From assembly GCA_004353515.1 (NCBI GenBank), contig SMNZ01000005.1:372001-436000 (forward strand): a stretch of DNA of 64,000 nucleotides. Direction: 5' to 3'. Positions 18,094 to 27,227 of this stretch are shown piece by piece. Position 1 is the first letter of the stretch. Every line of letters starts with the position of its first letter. Under the pieces are notes generated by a model. That model had not been told where the DNA came from. It worked only from the letters and a program-made list of their open reading frames with translations, and searched no databases. A program made the position numbers and the translations under genes. This DNA comes from Alteromonadaceae bacterium M269. Lineage in GTDB: Bacteria; Pseudomonadota; Gammaproteobacteria; Enterobacterales; Alteromonadaceae.

Positions 18094-18388
18094 GAAAACG
18101 TCCTATTTCTTAACTGCTCAAATTATATCAGCCAAATCTGTAATGTGCTTGATTATAGTCAATAAATTGCTAGATAGGGCTTTATCTGGACTAGCGTTAA
18201 CGATCAGTTAACAACAATGTAACGCTATGGTAATTAAGTTGTGTTTCTTTTAGGCTGTTGTTTACTTTGGGCGCTAACTCTAAGGCCTTGAGCACCTATT
18301 TATAAATTCACATAAGTAAATACGCTTCGTATGAGAGGATGATTAGCGTAATATAAAATCGCCATCTGTAACTTGCAGTAAACCTTGA
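18094..18388. other. Divergent intergenic region
   Basis: 295 bp between ccoG (minus) and the 119-aa gene (plus); it must hold both promoters. AT-rich, with no hairpin, repeat or recognisable operator seen. An FNR site, which could be expected before ccoG, was looked for and not found as a clear TTGATnnnnATCAA. Confidence 0.3.
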
Positions 18389-18748
18389 ATGAAAAAGAAT
18401 CTGATTATCTTAGCTGAAATTTTAGTGTTGTTCGTATTCTTGCGTTCGGACTTTGCAGCCTATTTTCTTGATGATTTGAGAGCTGCAACGGCTGATAAGA
18501 TAGAAGCGATTGCGACGATGCCTGAGAGAAGAGAGCTGCAAAAACTGAGGGATTCAATTAGGCCTCATATCGCGAATATGAACGATGCTCAAAAGTCTTA
18601 TCTTGAGGACGTCACAGAAAACAAAGACAAGCTCAACCGTTTTTACTATCTATATTGCGTCAATAAAGATCTGAACCCTTATGTCTACGGTGCTAACCTC
18701 GTGTATTTCTGTGGTGAGGTTAGTCGTATGGGACTGGTATCTAGTTAG
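18389..18748 (+). CDS. Hypothetical membrane-anchored protein
   Basis: 119 aa. One N-terminal hydrophobic helix (about 4-20, LIILAEILVLFVFL) acting as signal or anchor, then a charged helical region (ATADKIEAIATMPERRELQKLRDSIRPHI) and a C-terminal part with two Cys (YLYCVNK, VYFCGEV) that could form a disulfide outside the cytoplasm. Family not recognised. No obvious Shine-Dalgarno before the ATG. It stands alone between two minus-strand units. Confidence 0.6.
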   Translation: MKKNLIILAEILVLFVFLRSDFAAYFLDDLRAATADKIEAIATMPERRELQKLRDSIRPHIANMNDAQKSYLEDVTENKDKLNRFYYLYCVNKDLNPYVYGANLVYFCGEVSRMGLVSS

Positions 18749-18775
18749 CCCTAGATTAGTTAGGGCGTTCAGATT

Positions 18776-21700
18776 CTAATCATGTTCATCTAAATGCTTG
18801 CGAAGCGCAGTTAGGCTCTCTCTCAGCTTATTGAATGCCTGTTTAAATTCATCTGTGTCGTGGCTGTTTTGCTTAAACAAACCTTCCAGCGTCGTTGCAT
18901 GCTCTAGTAAAGTAGTCAGTGCAAAGCGCTTCAATTCAGGCAACATCCGGTATAAATGTAATTGCGCGCTGTTAAGCTGGTTGTTGTGAATTTCTTCAGC
19001 AAAGAGATCGAGGCTATCTGAACATCCGGGTAAGTACTGTCTGAGTTTATCGAAGAACTTACCAATGTTGTTGCCATGGTTGACGATAGCCAAAGGTATG
19101 TCGACACCTGGAGGCATTAAGCAACAGATGCAGAGCGAGCGGGCTTCTTCTACTAAGATAGGCAAGTTGTGCTGCTCATCCATTTTCAGTGTCAGGTCAA
19201 TTTCGGCAAACTTTTCGCCAATGGGTTGGAAACCAAATGACCCTGCTGCTCCCTTGATTGCATGAGCAATATCTTGCATCAATTCTTGGTCGTGCTCTGA
19301 CGTTGCTTTTTCGAACCGTTGGACCTGATTTTTGAGGTCGTCAAAGTAAGTCTTAATTAAACTCAACATCTCGTCATTGCTTAGTAAACCGTTAGCGTAT
19401 GAGTCTGTTGTTAAATAGTGAGATAGCTTTTCAATGAACTCGCGTCTTACAAAGGGTTTAGCTAAGTGATCTGAGAAACCTAACTTCATGTAGTTTTGAA
19501 TTTCTTGTTTCAGACTATTTGCAGTCAATGCAATGATGGGGGTACTACAACCCTGCTCTCGGATTTTTTTAAGCGCCTTGATACCGTCCATTTCCGGCAT
19601 TTGTATATCCATCAAAATCAGATCAAACTGATGGTAATAAGCTTCCTCTACAGCTTTTACCCCGTTCTCCACAGCAACGACGTGGGTATTCATTCTCTTT
19701 AAGAGTAAAGTTACGAGTTCTCGGTTGCTGGGGTGATCGTCTGCGACCAGTATTTTAGCTTGATTGAAGTCTGGCAAGGCATCTTCGTTGGTTAGCGATG
19801 GACCTTCTGACTTCCAAATGTCTTCTTCTTTCTCTATCCACTCAGCGCCCTCTTTAATGCTGAGTGGAATGGAAAGCTTAAATTCAGAGCCATGCCCTAG
19901 TTGGCTAATAACATTGATTTGGCCGCCAAGGCCTTGCGCCAAACGTGAAGAAATACTCAATCCTAATCCAGTGCCACCGAATTTCCGGCTAATAGTGTTA
20001 TCGCCTTGCTGGAATGGGTTAAATAGCTGATCAAGCTGTTCTTGTGCCATACCAACACCAGAGTCTTTAACGAAGAACTCTAATTGTTGGTCTTTAATAC
20101 GAACAGTAATGGAGATGAAGCCTGTATCGGTAAACTTCAGGGCGTTATTGGTTAAGTTGAAAAGTATTTGTTTCAGCCGCGTTGGATCGGTGTTGACTGA
20201 GTTGGGTAGCGGATACTGATAATCTAATTCAAATGTTAACCCTTTGTCTCTAGCCCTCTTACCAACCACAGACTCAACTTGAGCCAACACGACAAATAGC
20301 GGCGTAGGGATAGATTCGAAGTCGAGTTTATCGGCCTCTATTTTAGTTATATCCAAAATATCATTAATGACCGCCAGTAAGTGATTACCGTTGTCAGCGA
20401 TAATCTTAAGCACCCTTCGCTGTTCTGAGATATCAATATCACCCTGTAAAACACCATCCGCATACCCAATAATCGACGTTAACGGCGTTCGGATTTCGTG
20501 ACTCATATTGGCGAGGAATTGCCCTTTAGCATGGCTGGCTTCTTGAGCTTTGGTTATCGCCTTTTCCAGAGCCTTATTGGCATCCGAAAGGGCAGAGGTA
20601 CGTTGAATAACCTTCTCTTCCAGTTGCGTGGTTAGCTCTAGATTTTCTTTATTGGTAAGTCTGACTTTGTCAGCCAGTGCAAAGGCTAGTAACAGGCAAT
20701 CGGCGGCATTACCTAACTGGCCTAGCAGGTATATATTGACATCGAAACCAGGCAGGATGCCCAGGTTCATTAGGTTGCCAACGAAATTAGGGATCGCGAC
20801 AGACAAAAATGCAAAGGTGAAGTACCTTGCGGGCGAGTAGCCTTTAAGCCAGGCATTAATGCTGGCGTATAAACCAAAGAATAGGCTGCAGGTCGTCATC
20901 AAAGAGGCGAGTAAAATGCCTATTCCTTGACTGAATATCGATACGAGAGCACAAAACAGGCTCACCCAGGCAACCGCGACTAAGGCTTTAGCAACACGTG
21001 GGCTATATGTCCTTAGCTGAAGAAACTCAATAATAAAATAGGAAGTTGCCCAGTTACCTAAGAGATAAGGCGCCATGAGCCAACGAGAAGTATCTTTAGG
21101 AAAGATGAACTCTATTGCGCCGAAAACAAGAGACCACCCTAGCATGTAAAACAGGGTAGATACGGCATAATACAAATATTGGCGCTGGCCAGAACCCCAA
21201 TAAATAAACAGGTTATATAGCCCTAAAGATAAGCATATTCCTAGGGTTAGCCAGATAATGACACTTTCTAATCCGAGCTCGTAACTTGCTTGTTCGGATG
21301 GATATAAAACCAGCTTGATTGGAGCGAAAAAGAAATCACTGTCAAAGACCATCAACAGCGTCGCTTTTTCTTGCGGTTGTAACTCTATGTGCGCACCGTA
21401 ATGCAAATCTATAGGGTTCTTAGCATGTAATCCGCTGGAGAGTCTTTGGATGTTTCCTTGTTCTGGATAAATGGCGATGTCGATACTTTCGACAACGGAA
21501 CCATAAGGGTAAACATACCAAGCACTTTGTTCAGTGTTGTTCACCAAATCCACGGCAACCAGGTAACGATCACCAAAGGTATTGGTGCTATCGTGTTCTG
21601 ACAAGTTACTCAGCCATTGAGAAAGCTCTTGTTGGCTATCCGGTAATTCTCCGCTTGGCAGTGAATAATAGGTGACCATTTTAGTAAAGTCTTGGCGATC

Positions 21701-21844
21701 AATATCTGAAATATTGACCGTCTTTACTTCTGCGCCGTAGCCAACAAAAGATATAAGTAGCGCTGCAAAAGCTAATAAATAGCTAAAAAGCTTAGTTGTT
21801 GGATTTTTAAGTGCGATGCTACGTTGAGCAAAATTAAAATACAT
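18776..21844 (-). CDS. Hybrid sensor histidine kinase: 7TMR-DISM, HisKA, HATPase, REC, HPt
   Basis: 1022 aa. Signal anchor (about 20-38), periplasmic 7TMR-DISM-type domain (40-185), seven membrane helices (190-395), coiled coil, HisKA with H449 in NMSHEIRTP, HATPase (DSGVGM, GGTGLGLS), receiver with D746 (LILMDIQMPEMDG), HPt with H861 (AHAIKGAAGSFGF). The last ~100 residues form a further helical bundle without a phosphorylatable His at the equivalent place, possibly a degenerate second HPt. No output domain, so the phosphate must pass to another regulator. Its ATG lies 11 bp inside the end of the upstream TonB receptor gene. Confidence 0.92.
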   Translation of the reverse strand: MYFNFAQRSIALKNPTTKLFSYLLAFAALLISFVGYGAEVKTVNISDIDRQDFTKMVTYYSLPSGELPDSQQELSQWLSNLSEHDSTNTFGDRYLVAVDLVNNTEQSAWYVYPYGSVVESIDIAIYPEQGNIQRLSSGLHAKNPIDLHYGAHIELQPQEKATLLMVFDSDFFFAPIKLVLYPSEQASYELGLESVIIWLTLGICLSLGLYNLFIYWGSGQRQYLYYAVSTLFYMLGWSLVFGAIEFIFPKDTSRWLMAPYLLGNWATSYFIIEFLQLRTYSPRVAKALVAVAWVSLFCALVSIFSQGIGILLASLMTTCSLFFGLYASINAWLKGYSPARYFTFAFLSVAIPNFVGNLMNLGILPGFDVNIYLLGQLGNAADCLLLAFALADKVRLTNKENLELTTQLEEKVIQRTSALSDANKALEKAITKAQEASHAKGQFLANMSHEIRTPLTSIIGYADGVLQGDIDISEQRRVLKIIADNGNHLLAVINDILDITKIEADKLDFESIPTPLFVVLAQVESVVGKRARDKGLTFELDYQYPLPNSVNTDPTRLKQILFNLTNNALKFTDTGFISITVRIKDQQLEFFVKDSGVGMAQEQLDQLFNPFQQGDNTISRKFGGTGLGLSISSRLAQGLGGQINVISQLGHGSEFKLSIPLSIKEGAEWIEKEEDIWKSEGPSLTNEDALPDFNQAKILVADDHPSNRELVTLLLKRMNTHVVAVENGVKAVEEAYYHQFDLILMDIQMPEMDGIKALKKIREQGCSTPIIALTANSLKQEIQNYMKLGFSDHLAKPFVRREFIEKLSHYLTTDSYANGLLSNDEMLSLIKTYFDDLKNQVQRFEKATSEHDQELMQDIAHAIKGAAGSFGFQPIGEKFAEIDLTLKMDEQHNLPILVEEARSLCICCLMPPGVDIPLAIVNHGNNIGKFFDKLRQYLPGCSDSLDLFAEEIHNNQLNSAQLHLYRMLPELKRFALTTLLEHATTLEGLFKQNSHDTDEFKQAFNKLRESLTALRKHLDEHD

Positions 21845-24140
21845 AGTTGACGCCTACACCTAACTGCCTGCCTTCACCTTTGAAGTCCTGTAGAGAGCCG
21901 AATAAATTTGCTAAATCGAAAAGTAGGTTGCTGTACTCTTCGTCCGTAAGATTTTTAACCCATGCTGATAAGCCCCAACGATTAGTCTCGTAGCTAATAC
22001 GCGCATTCCAAAGTGTGAAATCGCCCTGGCTAGTAAACGGGTTTTGGTTTTGATCAAAAAAGAAATCTGACTGGTAGTCGAAATCGACGTGAAAGGTCAA
22101 GTCTGCCTGGTTTAGATTGACCCGATAGTCTGCTTGGCCTGATACATTGTACTCTGAAGTGAAAGGCAAGCGATTGTCCCGAACAGCATTTCCGGCTGCA
22201 TCAAAGAATTCTTCAAGGTTCGCTTCAGGCAAATACCCAACAGATAGTTTAGTCGTCAGGTTGTTTGTCAGAGCCGCATTAATTTCCAACTCAGCACCGT
22301 AAATCTCAGACTCACCCACGTTGGTTAGCAGCTGCAGTGGCGGAGCGCCTGCTTCAATAGCAGACTGATTCATAAAGACTTGTTGATTTTGGTAATCGTA
22401 AAAGAAAGCACTAGCATATAAGTTAACGCGATTATTCCAGTTTTTCCTTAAACCGACTTCGTAGGCATTGAGGTTTTCGGCGCCATAGTCGTTTCTGAGC
22501 GCTTCTTCCTCAGTCGTAATTAACGCTCCATTGTAACCACCACTTTTGAAGCCTCTTGCGAAGCTAACAAAGTAAGACAAAGAGTCACTGTATTGATGAT
22601 TTATCGCAATTTTTCCAGAAATATCATCATCGCTGACATCATCTGAGATATCCCATCCCGGCACTGTTAGCCCTTGCTGGTCATTCGCTGCGAGAGCGAC
22701 ATTAATTTGGCCTACTGCACGGTAATCCGTAGTCTCGTCTGTATACCTTATGCCGGCACTGATACTGGTTTTTTCAGTAAGTTTGTAGTCAACATTGGCG
22801 AACGCAGAGTAAGAGTCCGTATCTATCTGATTGTTATAAAAGAAAGTTGCTGCATTTGAAAATAAAGCCTCGGATGCACGGAAATCCCGGAAAAGGTCGA
22901 AGAAGTTTGCTTGTCGTACCGAGTCCCTTAAGTAGTACAGGCCACCTATGATGTAAGCTTTCTCGGTTTCGTGGTGTAAGCGAAACTCCTGAGTGAAGGT
23001 ATCGGTAAATACATCCTGCCCACCCTCTCCCAAGCTGGCCGGGCTTGCGTCGCTATTAAAGAAATGGATGCGATCCAGTTTGTCAAAGCTTGTTAAGCTG
23101 ACAAAATAAGTATCATCGCTAAAACGGTAGGTATTCTGGAGGTTGATGCCTCTAGCACTCGTTTCATGCGGACTATTGTTGTTGATATTGTTATTAACTG
23201 ATACGTCAAAGAAATCATCTGAACCATCGTTAAAGCCGAACGCATCTGTACACAATCCATCTCTGGCTTGCCCCGGGGTACAGAACGTTGCTGGCAATCC
23301 TGTATTAGGATCGAAACTAGCAACTACACCTACGCTACCCGAAGGATTGACTACACCATCCCACTCAGTTGCATGAAGCCTAGCAATCACTTCCCACTGG
23401 TCAAAATTACCTAATGCGGAAAAGCGTATATTACTTTGGCGTAGGCCTGCTTCAGGCGCCAGCTCAAATAAATTATTGGTTGAGTATTCGAAGTCCTGAT
23501 GGCTGGCCGCTATTCTAAAAGCGACATCATCATTCAGTGCGAAATTAAACGCACCTTGTAATGCTATGGTGTCTCTTTCTGCAACACTAGCGTCTATGTA
23601 GCCAGACGTTTCAAATTGAGGCTTCCGTGAAGTGATGAGGACTGCACCGCCTGTTGTATTGCGACCAAAAAGTGTGCCTTGCGGACCGCGTAATACTTGG
23701 ACAGATTCGACATCGTATAAATTGACGAGTTGGGCATTAGCTGAACCGCTGGCAACGCCATCGGTATAAACACCGACAGGGGAGGTCGTTGACGTGTTGT
23801 AATCAATACTACCCACACCACGAATATTGACGGCAGGAGGCGTTCCCTCTGCAGCATTTTGAGTTATCTTGAAATTTGGAGAAACTGAAGATAAAGCTGT
23901 TGTGTCTTTGAGCTGACGATTCAGCAATTCATTGCCATTGATAACACTAATGGAAATAGCTACTTCGTTGATAGCTTGTTCACGTTTTTGAGCCGTGACT
24001 TGGATAACTTCTATTTCGGATGTTTCTTCCGGAGACTCTTTGATATCACTGGTTTGATCTAAAGCAGAGTCATTATTAGCGAAAATAGGGAAATTGATCG
24101 TAAAACTAAATAAAGATGCTAAAAGCACTTTACGTCGCAT
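21834..24140 (-). CDS. TonB-dependent outer-membrane receptor
   Basis: 768 aa from the ATG at 24140, which has GAGGT 5 nt upstream (frame open to 24164). Signal peptide about 1-21 (ending IFAN). TonB box region IEVIQVTAQKR, plug with NIRGVGSI, VQVLRGPQGTLFGRNTTGGAV, and a long barrel ending GVGVNYVF. It belongs to the big group of marine and sphingomonad receptors whose ligands cannot be told from sequence. The plug lacks a FecA-like signalling extension. Overlap with the kinase gene indicates one operon, and the kinase may sense the same ligand (inference). Confidence 0.9.
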   Translation of the reverse strand: MRRKVLLASLFSFTINFPIFANNDSALDQTSDIKESPEETSEIEVIQVTAQKREQAINEVAISISVINGNELLNRQLKDTTALSSVSPNFKITQNAAEGTPPAVNIRGVGSIDYNTSTTSPVGVYTDGVASGSANAQLVNLYDVESVQVLRGPQGTLFGRNTTGGAVLITSRKPQFETSGYIDASVAERDTIALQGAFNFALNDDVAFRIAASHQDFEYSTNNLFELAPEAGLRQSNIRFSALGNFDQWEVIARLHATEWDGVVNPSGSVGVVASFDPNTGLPATFCTPGQARDGLCTDAFGFNDGSDDFFDVSVNNNINNNSPHETSARGINLQNTYRFSDDTYFVSLTSFDKLDRIHFFNSDASPASLGEGGQDVFTDTFTQEFRLHHETEKAYIIGGLYYLRDSVRQANFFDLFRDFRASEALFSNAATFFYNNQIDTDSYSAFANVDYKLTEKTSISAGIRYTDETTDYRAVGQINVALAANDQQGLTVPGWDISDDVSDDDISGKIAINHQYSDSLSYFVSFARGFKSGGYNGALITTEEEALRNDYGAENLNAYEVGLRKNWNNRVNLYASAFFYDYQNQQVFMNQSAIEAGAPPLQLLTNVGESEIYGAELEINAALTNNLTTKLSVGYLPEANLEEFFDAAGNAVRDNRLPFTSEYNVSGQADYRVNLNQADLTFHVDFDYQSDFFFDQNQNPFTSQGDFTLWNARISYETNRWGLSAWVKNLTDEEYSNLLFDLANLFGSLQDFKGEGRQLGVGVNYVF

Positions 24141-24220
24141 GTTTACCTCATATTGGCAAAGCATCCATTCGTTGCATCTGTCAATTGGCTTGTTAGCCTG
24201 AGTTATAAGAATGTAGCTAT

Positions 24221-24327
24221 ATCCCCGTCATCTTTGAAAATGCCCATTCGTTGGCTGCACGCTTTCACCACAGTCTCAGAGTTACTCTAAGCTATCGTGG
24301 ATTTATTTTGCTGCCATGCGTTTCCAA
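24221..24327. repeat. Dispersed palindromic repeat of the GTCATCTTT type
   Basis: Begins CCCCGTCATCTTTGAAAATG, continues CGTTGGCTGCACGC, and ends GCTGCCATGCGTTTCCAA; the halves form a long imperfect hairpin. The leading motif recurs at 15481-15534 and, inverted, at 36258-36280. It resembles repeats I recall from intergenic regions of marine gammaproteobacteria (not checked). It lies upstream of the TonB receptor gene. Confidence 0.5.
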
Positions 24328-24344
24328 TGAGTTTGGGTTTAGGG

Positions 24345-24397
24345 GGCTTTCAGTCTTTGGTAGTGGTTTTATTTTTATACACCAAAGCCCGATAGAC
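24345..24397. repeat. Short inverted-repeat element sharing ends with element A
   Basis: About 53 bp: GGGCTTTCAGTCTTTGGT ... ACCAAAGCCCGATAGACC, pairing with a few mismatches around an A/T loop. Its right end read inverted (GGTCTATCGGGCTTTGGTGTAT) resembles the left end of the 5383-5653 element (GGGCTATTAGTCTTTGGTGTAT). Probably an internally deleted relative. With the repeat just before it, it fills the 344-bp-plus gap between 24164 and 24508. Confidence 0.45.
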
Positions 24398-24508
24398 CTT
24401 CATATTCTATCATGCAAAAGATGACAAAAAGCTAGGCTTATTAGCGCTTTTTACGCTTTTAGATAAAAATTATAGTTTAATATAGTGATATAAATACAAT
24501 TAAGTACC

Positions 24509-24913
24509 TTAAAAGTCATCCCATGAAGGTTCGTCATCAAAGAATAAAGGCTGTTTGAGAAACCAAGCTCTTGCTTCCTCCAATGTTTTAACGCGGATAA
24601 ACTTGATGGCAGGGTAGCGCTTAAACAAAGGAATTAATCGAGCTCCTTGTTTGTCGTCTCGAACTATCCAGCATTCTGCGATTTGGTTACGCCTATCAAA
24701 GTCTTCAAACAGCTTGGTGTCTTTGAGTTGTATTTCATGTGCAGGCCAATGGGACATATCTGACAGTATTCCCCAAGGTCTATTTCGCATGCTTTGTGCA
24801 GCTGTTGCGAAATCGAGTAAGTACTGAAGATCCTTATCTAGTTGAGCTTTGTTATGCATTCTTGCACACAAAACATCTCCTCGAATATCAATAGAATAAT
24901 GGGGGCTTGTCAT
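24509..24913 (-). CDS. STAS-like (SpoIIAA-like) small protein
   Basis: 134 aa soluble protein. Alternating strands and helices, beginning MTSPHYSIDIRGDVLCARM with LLDFATAAQSM, WGILSDMSHWP, ECWIVRDDKQGARLIPLF and TLEEARAWFLKQ, resemble the SpoIIAA/STAS-like fold found in marine gammaproteobacterial hypothetical proteins. Role unknown. No phosphorylatable Ser motif of true anti-sigma antagonists is visible. Weak ribosome binding site. Monocistronic. Confidence 0.6.
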   Translation of the reverse strand: MTSPHYSIDIRGDVLCARMHNKAQLDKDLQYLLDFATAAQSMRNRPWGILSDMSHWPAHEIQLKDTKLFEDFDRRNQIAECWIVRDDKQGARLIPLFKRYPAIKFIRVKTLEEARAWFLKQPLFFDDEPSWDDF

Positions 24914-24986
24914 GTATTTGTACCAATCTACCTTGATAAGTGCTTACTCAACAGACCCGAAGCATAGCAAAGGAAGTCTCAACAAT

Positions 24987-25026
24987 AAAATAGCCTGTTA
25001 GGTATTTGCACCTAACAGGCTATTTT
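24987..25026 (-). terminator. Strong terminator of the ADC-like/FAD oxidoreductase operon
   Basis: Perfect 17-bp stem (AAAATAGCCTGTTAGGT and its complement) with a 6-nt loop, 22 bp past the stop at 25049. It ends in TTTTATTG on the minus strand and in TTTTCT on the plus strand, so it may work in both directions. Confidence 0.88.
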
Positions 25027-25048
25027 CTATCCATTGAAGAGTTAAGGC

Positions 25049-27217
25049 TTAGTGACTTTTCTTAAATGGAGCAAAACCATTTTCGCCATTGATGGATTCC
25101 GGGTATCCACAAATAGCACGAGAGGTTGACATACCTGCCATTACTGCTGCCTCAACACATCCGGCATTTACACCTGTGTTGATCCAATCTCCAGTTATGT
25201 AGAGATTATTAAAGGCGGTTGCATTGGTATCTAACCGGTACTGACTGCTGTTTTTGACCGACATCACATAACGTTCCGAAGGATCGACATTGCTTCGCCA
25301 ATACTGTGAATCAAATCTAGCTATGCCTTGCTGATTCTCCGGATCCGTCAGTGTCTCCCATTGGAAACTGTCCGCAGTTGCCAACTTAGTCCAAAGCCAG
25401 TGCACATCATGCTTTAAGAAATTCTGTGCGTTGCTTTTAGCAACAGCGGTGGTTTCTTTAGGGAAGTCGTGATGTTCTTTGCTCGGATAATCTGCGATAG
25501 GTTGTACGCTACAGAAATAAGCGACGTTTTTAGGATCCAACCCATCTTGCCAATCTTCTCTACATAGTAATTGGTTCATTGCTGCCCAAGTGTCGTATGG
25601 TTCTACAAAAGCACTAAGAATGGGCTCTTCTCCATTCGATGAAGGTGTTTCCCAACCTAGCTGGTCAAAGCCAACATCTGTCCAAACTTGGAATGCTTGA
25701 GTAGCAACAGCTTTTAGTTCTTCGCTACATTTCTTGAGTTTTTCATCATTCTCCAAAAGCTGTGGACAAAGATGAGGCAAGCTTGCAACGGAAATACCGA
25801 AAATGACCTTATCAAACTGTTGACCGACTTCTAATGTCACCTGAGGCAAAGGTTTTTTAAAGTGCTCCTCGTATACACTGGGCCAATCTGTCCAAAATGA
25901 CTCCAAATTGATGTCATGTTTCTTGATAAGCGCTGCTTGTTCATTATCCACTTGGTCAAGCAGTGGCTGGGATGGCCAGCACGGTAAACCTTTAACATAA
26001 ACAAAGGGTTGATAGGCTTTAGACTTAAGTGCGACTTGCTGTGTTAGCTTAATTTCAGTGACTTGACCGTCATCACATTTTAATTCATCGACTTTGTGGA
26101 AGTATTCAAACTTAACGCCGCGTCTTTCTAACAGTTGATAGATAGGTGAGAAAATGGTGTCGCCCATACCGGCCTGCATTTTCCACATAACACCACCGTG
26201 ATAGCACAACGCAATGCGCGACATGGCTAAGAGTGCAACACCGGCTTCTAAGTTTGGTTTCTGATAGTCACCATTTTCATAACCGAAAACGAGATCATAG
26301 AAACCGCGTATCGGTGCAGAGTCGACAGTAAATGTCGTGTTTGCGCCGTTTATTGTTAGCCACTCCATCAAATCCCATTGGTTCAAGTAACCAAATCCAC
26401 GACTGTAGACTTTGTCTTCCAACATCCCTTTGGTACAGGTGATCGCTAAGTCAGCACTGATATATAGGCGACGTAATTCATCATTACCGTCCAGCAGATG
26501 GATAAACTCTTTATCTAGCCATTTTTTAAGCCAGTTAATCCAGCTGTGCAGAGCCCGGTGATGTTTTTCGTGTTCAGCGTCATCTGCTGATTCAGCTGTT
26601 TGCATAAATTCATGGACCAGAGATGTAAACAACTGGGCGTCGCTTTTAACCTTATCTACATCGTGTTTGACCGTGTGTACGATATGCTGAAACCAGGTCT
26701 CATCCTCGTGTGAAGTGTCGGCATTTGCAGCAGCGGAATGACTTCTCAGCTGTTTAGTAAACTCAATGATCCAGTAGTAAATGAGTCGTAGTAAACCCCA
26801 AAATGAGATATCTAGGCTGCCGTCTGCTGGATTACCTGGAATTCTTGGAAACTCGATACCCCAACTCTTCCACTCGTTTTTGATTTTTTCTTGTAAAACG
26901 ATGTAATCGTGAGGTTTGAACGCTTCGTCAAACGTTGCGAGTGGGTCTCCTGCAGGCCTGTCTAAATCGGCATAAACTTTCTCTAACGTTTTAAATGAGT
27001 TTACATAAGCACCAAACCATACGTGTAGCCCATGTTCTTCTATACGTTGTCCGTATTCCGCATTTCTACCACTAGCGCCTTTTCCTCCCAAGCGCCATCC
27101 CATTTGATAGACAGTGATGTCGTATTTATCCTGCCAGTTATCTTGCTCAGTTAAGTAACAGGCAGAGGTCATTGCAGCGACACCGCTTCCTAGAATCGCA
27201 ATTTTTTCTTTAGCCAT
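25049..27217 (-). CDS. FAD-dependent oxidoreductase (amine oxidase / phytoene desaturase-like)
   Basis: 722 aa from the ATG at 27217 (AAGGA at 7 nt; frame open to 27265). N-terminal dinucleotide-binding fold IAILGSGVAAMTSACYL, then GWRLGGKGASGRN, the GG-type FAD motif of amine oxidases and phytoene desaturases, and HGLHVWFGAYVNSF. The C-terminal FAD segment is LYITGDWINTGVNAGCVEAAV. A long central insertion (about 150-300) is helical and charged. No signal peptide. Substrate unknown; the preceding gene is a decarboxylase-fold protein whose stop codon is embedded in this gene's Shine-Dalgarno (TAAGGA). Confidence 0.85.
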   Translation of the reverse strand: MAKEKIAILGSGVAAMTSACYLTEQDNWQDKYDITVYQMGWRLGGKGASGRNAEYGQRIEEHGLHVWFGAYVNSFKTLEKVYADLDRPAGDPLATFDEAFKPHDYIVLQEKIKNEWKSWGIEFPRIPGNPADGSLDISFWGLLRLIYYWIIEFTKQLRSHSAAANADTSHEDETWFQHIVHTVKHDVDKVKSDAQLFTSLVHEFMQTAESADDAEHEKHHRALHSWINWLKKWLDKEFIHLLDGNDELRRLYISADLAITCTKGMLEDKVYSRGFGYLNQWDLMEWLTINGANTTFTVDSAPIRGFYDLVFGYENGDYQKPNLEAGVALLAMSRIALCYHGGVMWKMQAGMGDTIFSPIYQLLERRGVKFEYFHKVDELKCDDGQVTEIKLTQQVALKSKAYQPFVYVKGLPCWPSQPLLDQVDNEQAALIKKHDINLESFWTDWPSVYEEHFKKPLPQVTLEVGQQFDKVIFGISVASLPHLCPQLLENDEKLKKCSEELKAVATQAFQVWTDVGFDQLGWETPSSNGEEPILSAFVEPYDTWAAMNQLLCREDWQDGLDPKNVAYFCSVQPIADYPSKEHHDFPKETTAVAKSNAQNFLKHDVHWLWTKLATADSFQWETLTDPENQQGIARFDSQYWRSNVDPSERYVMSVKNSSQYRLDTNATAFNNLYITGDWINTGVNAGCVEAAVMAGMSTSRAICGYPESINGENGFAPFKKSH

Positions 27218-27227
27218 GATTTCGTCC

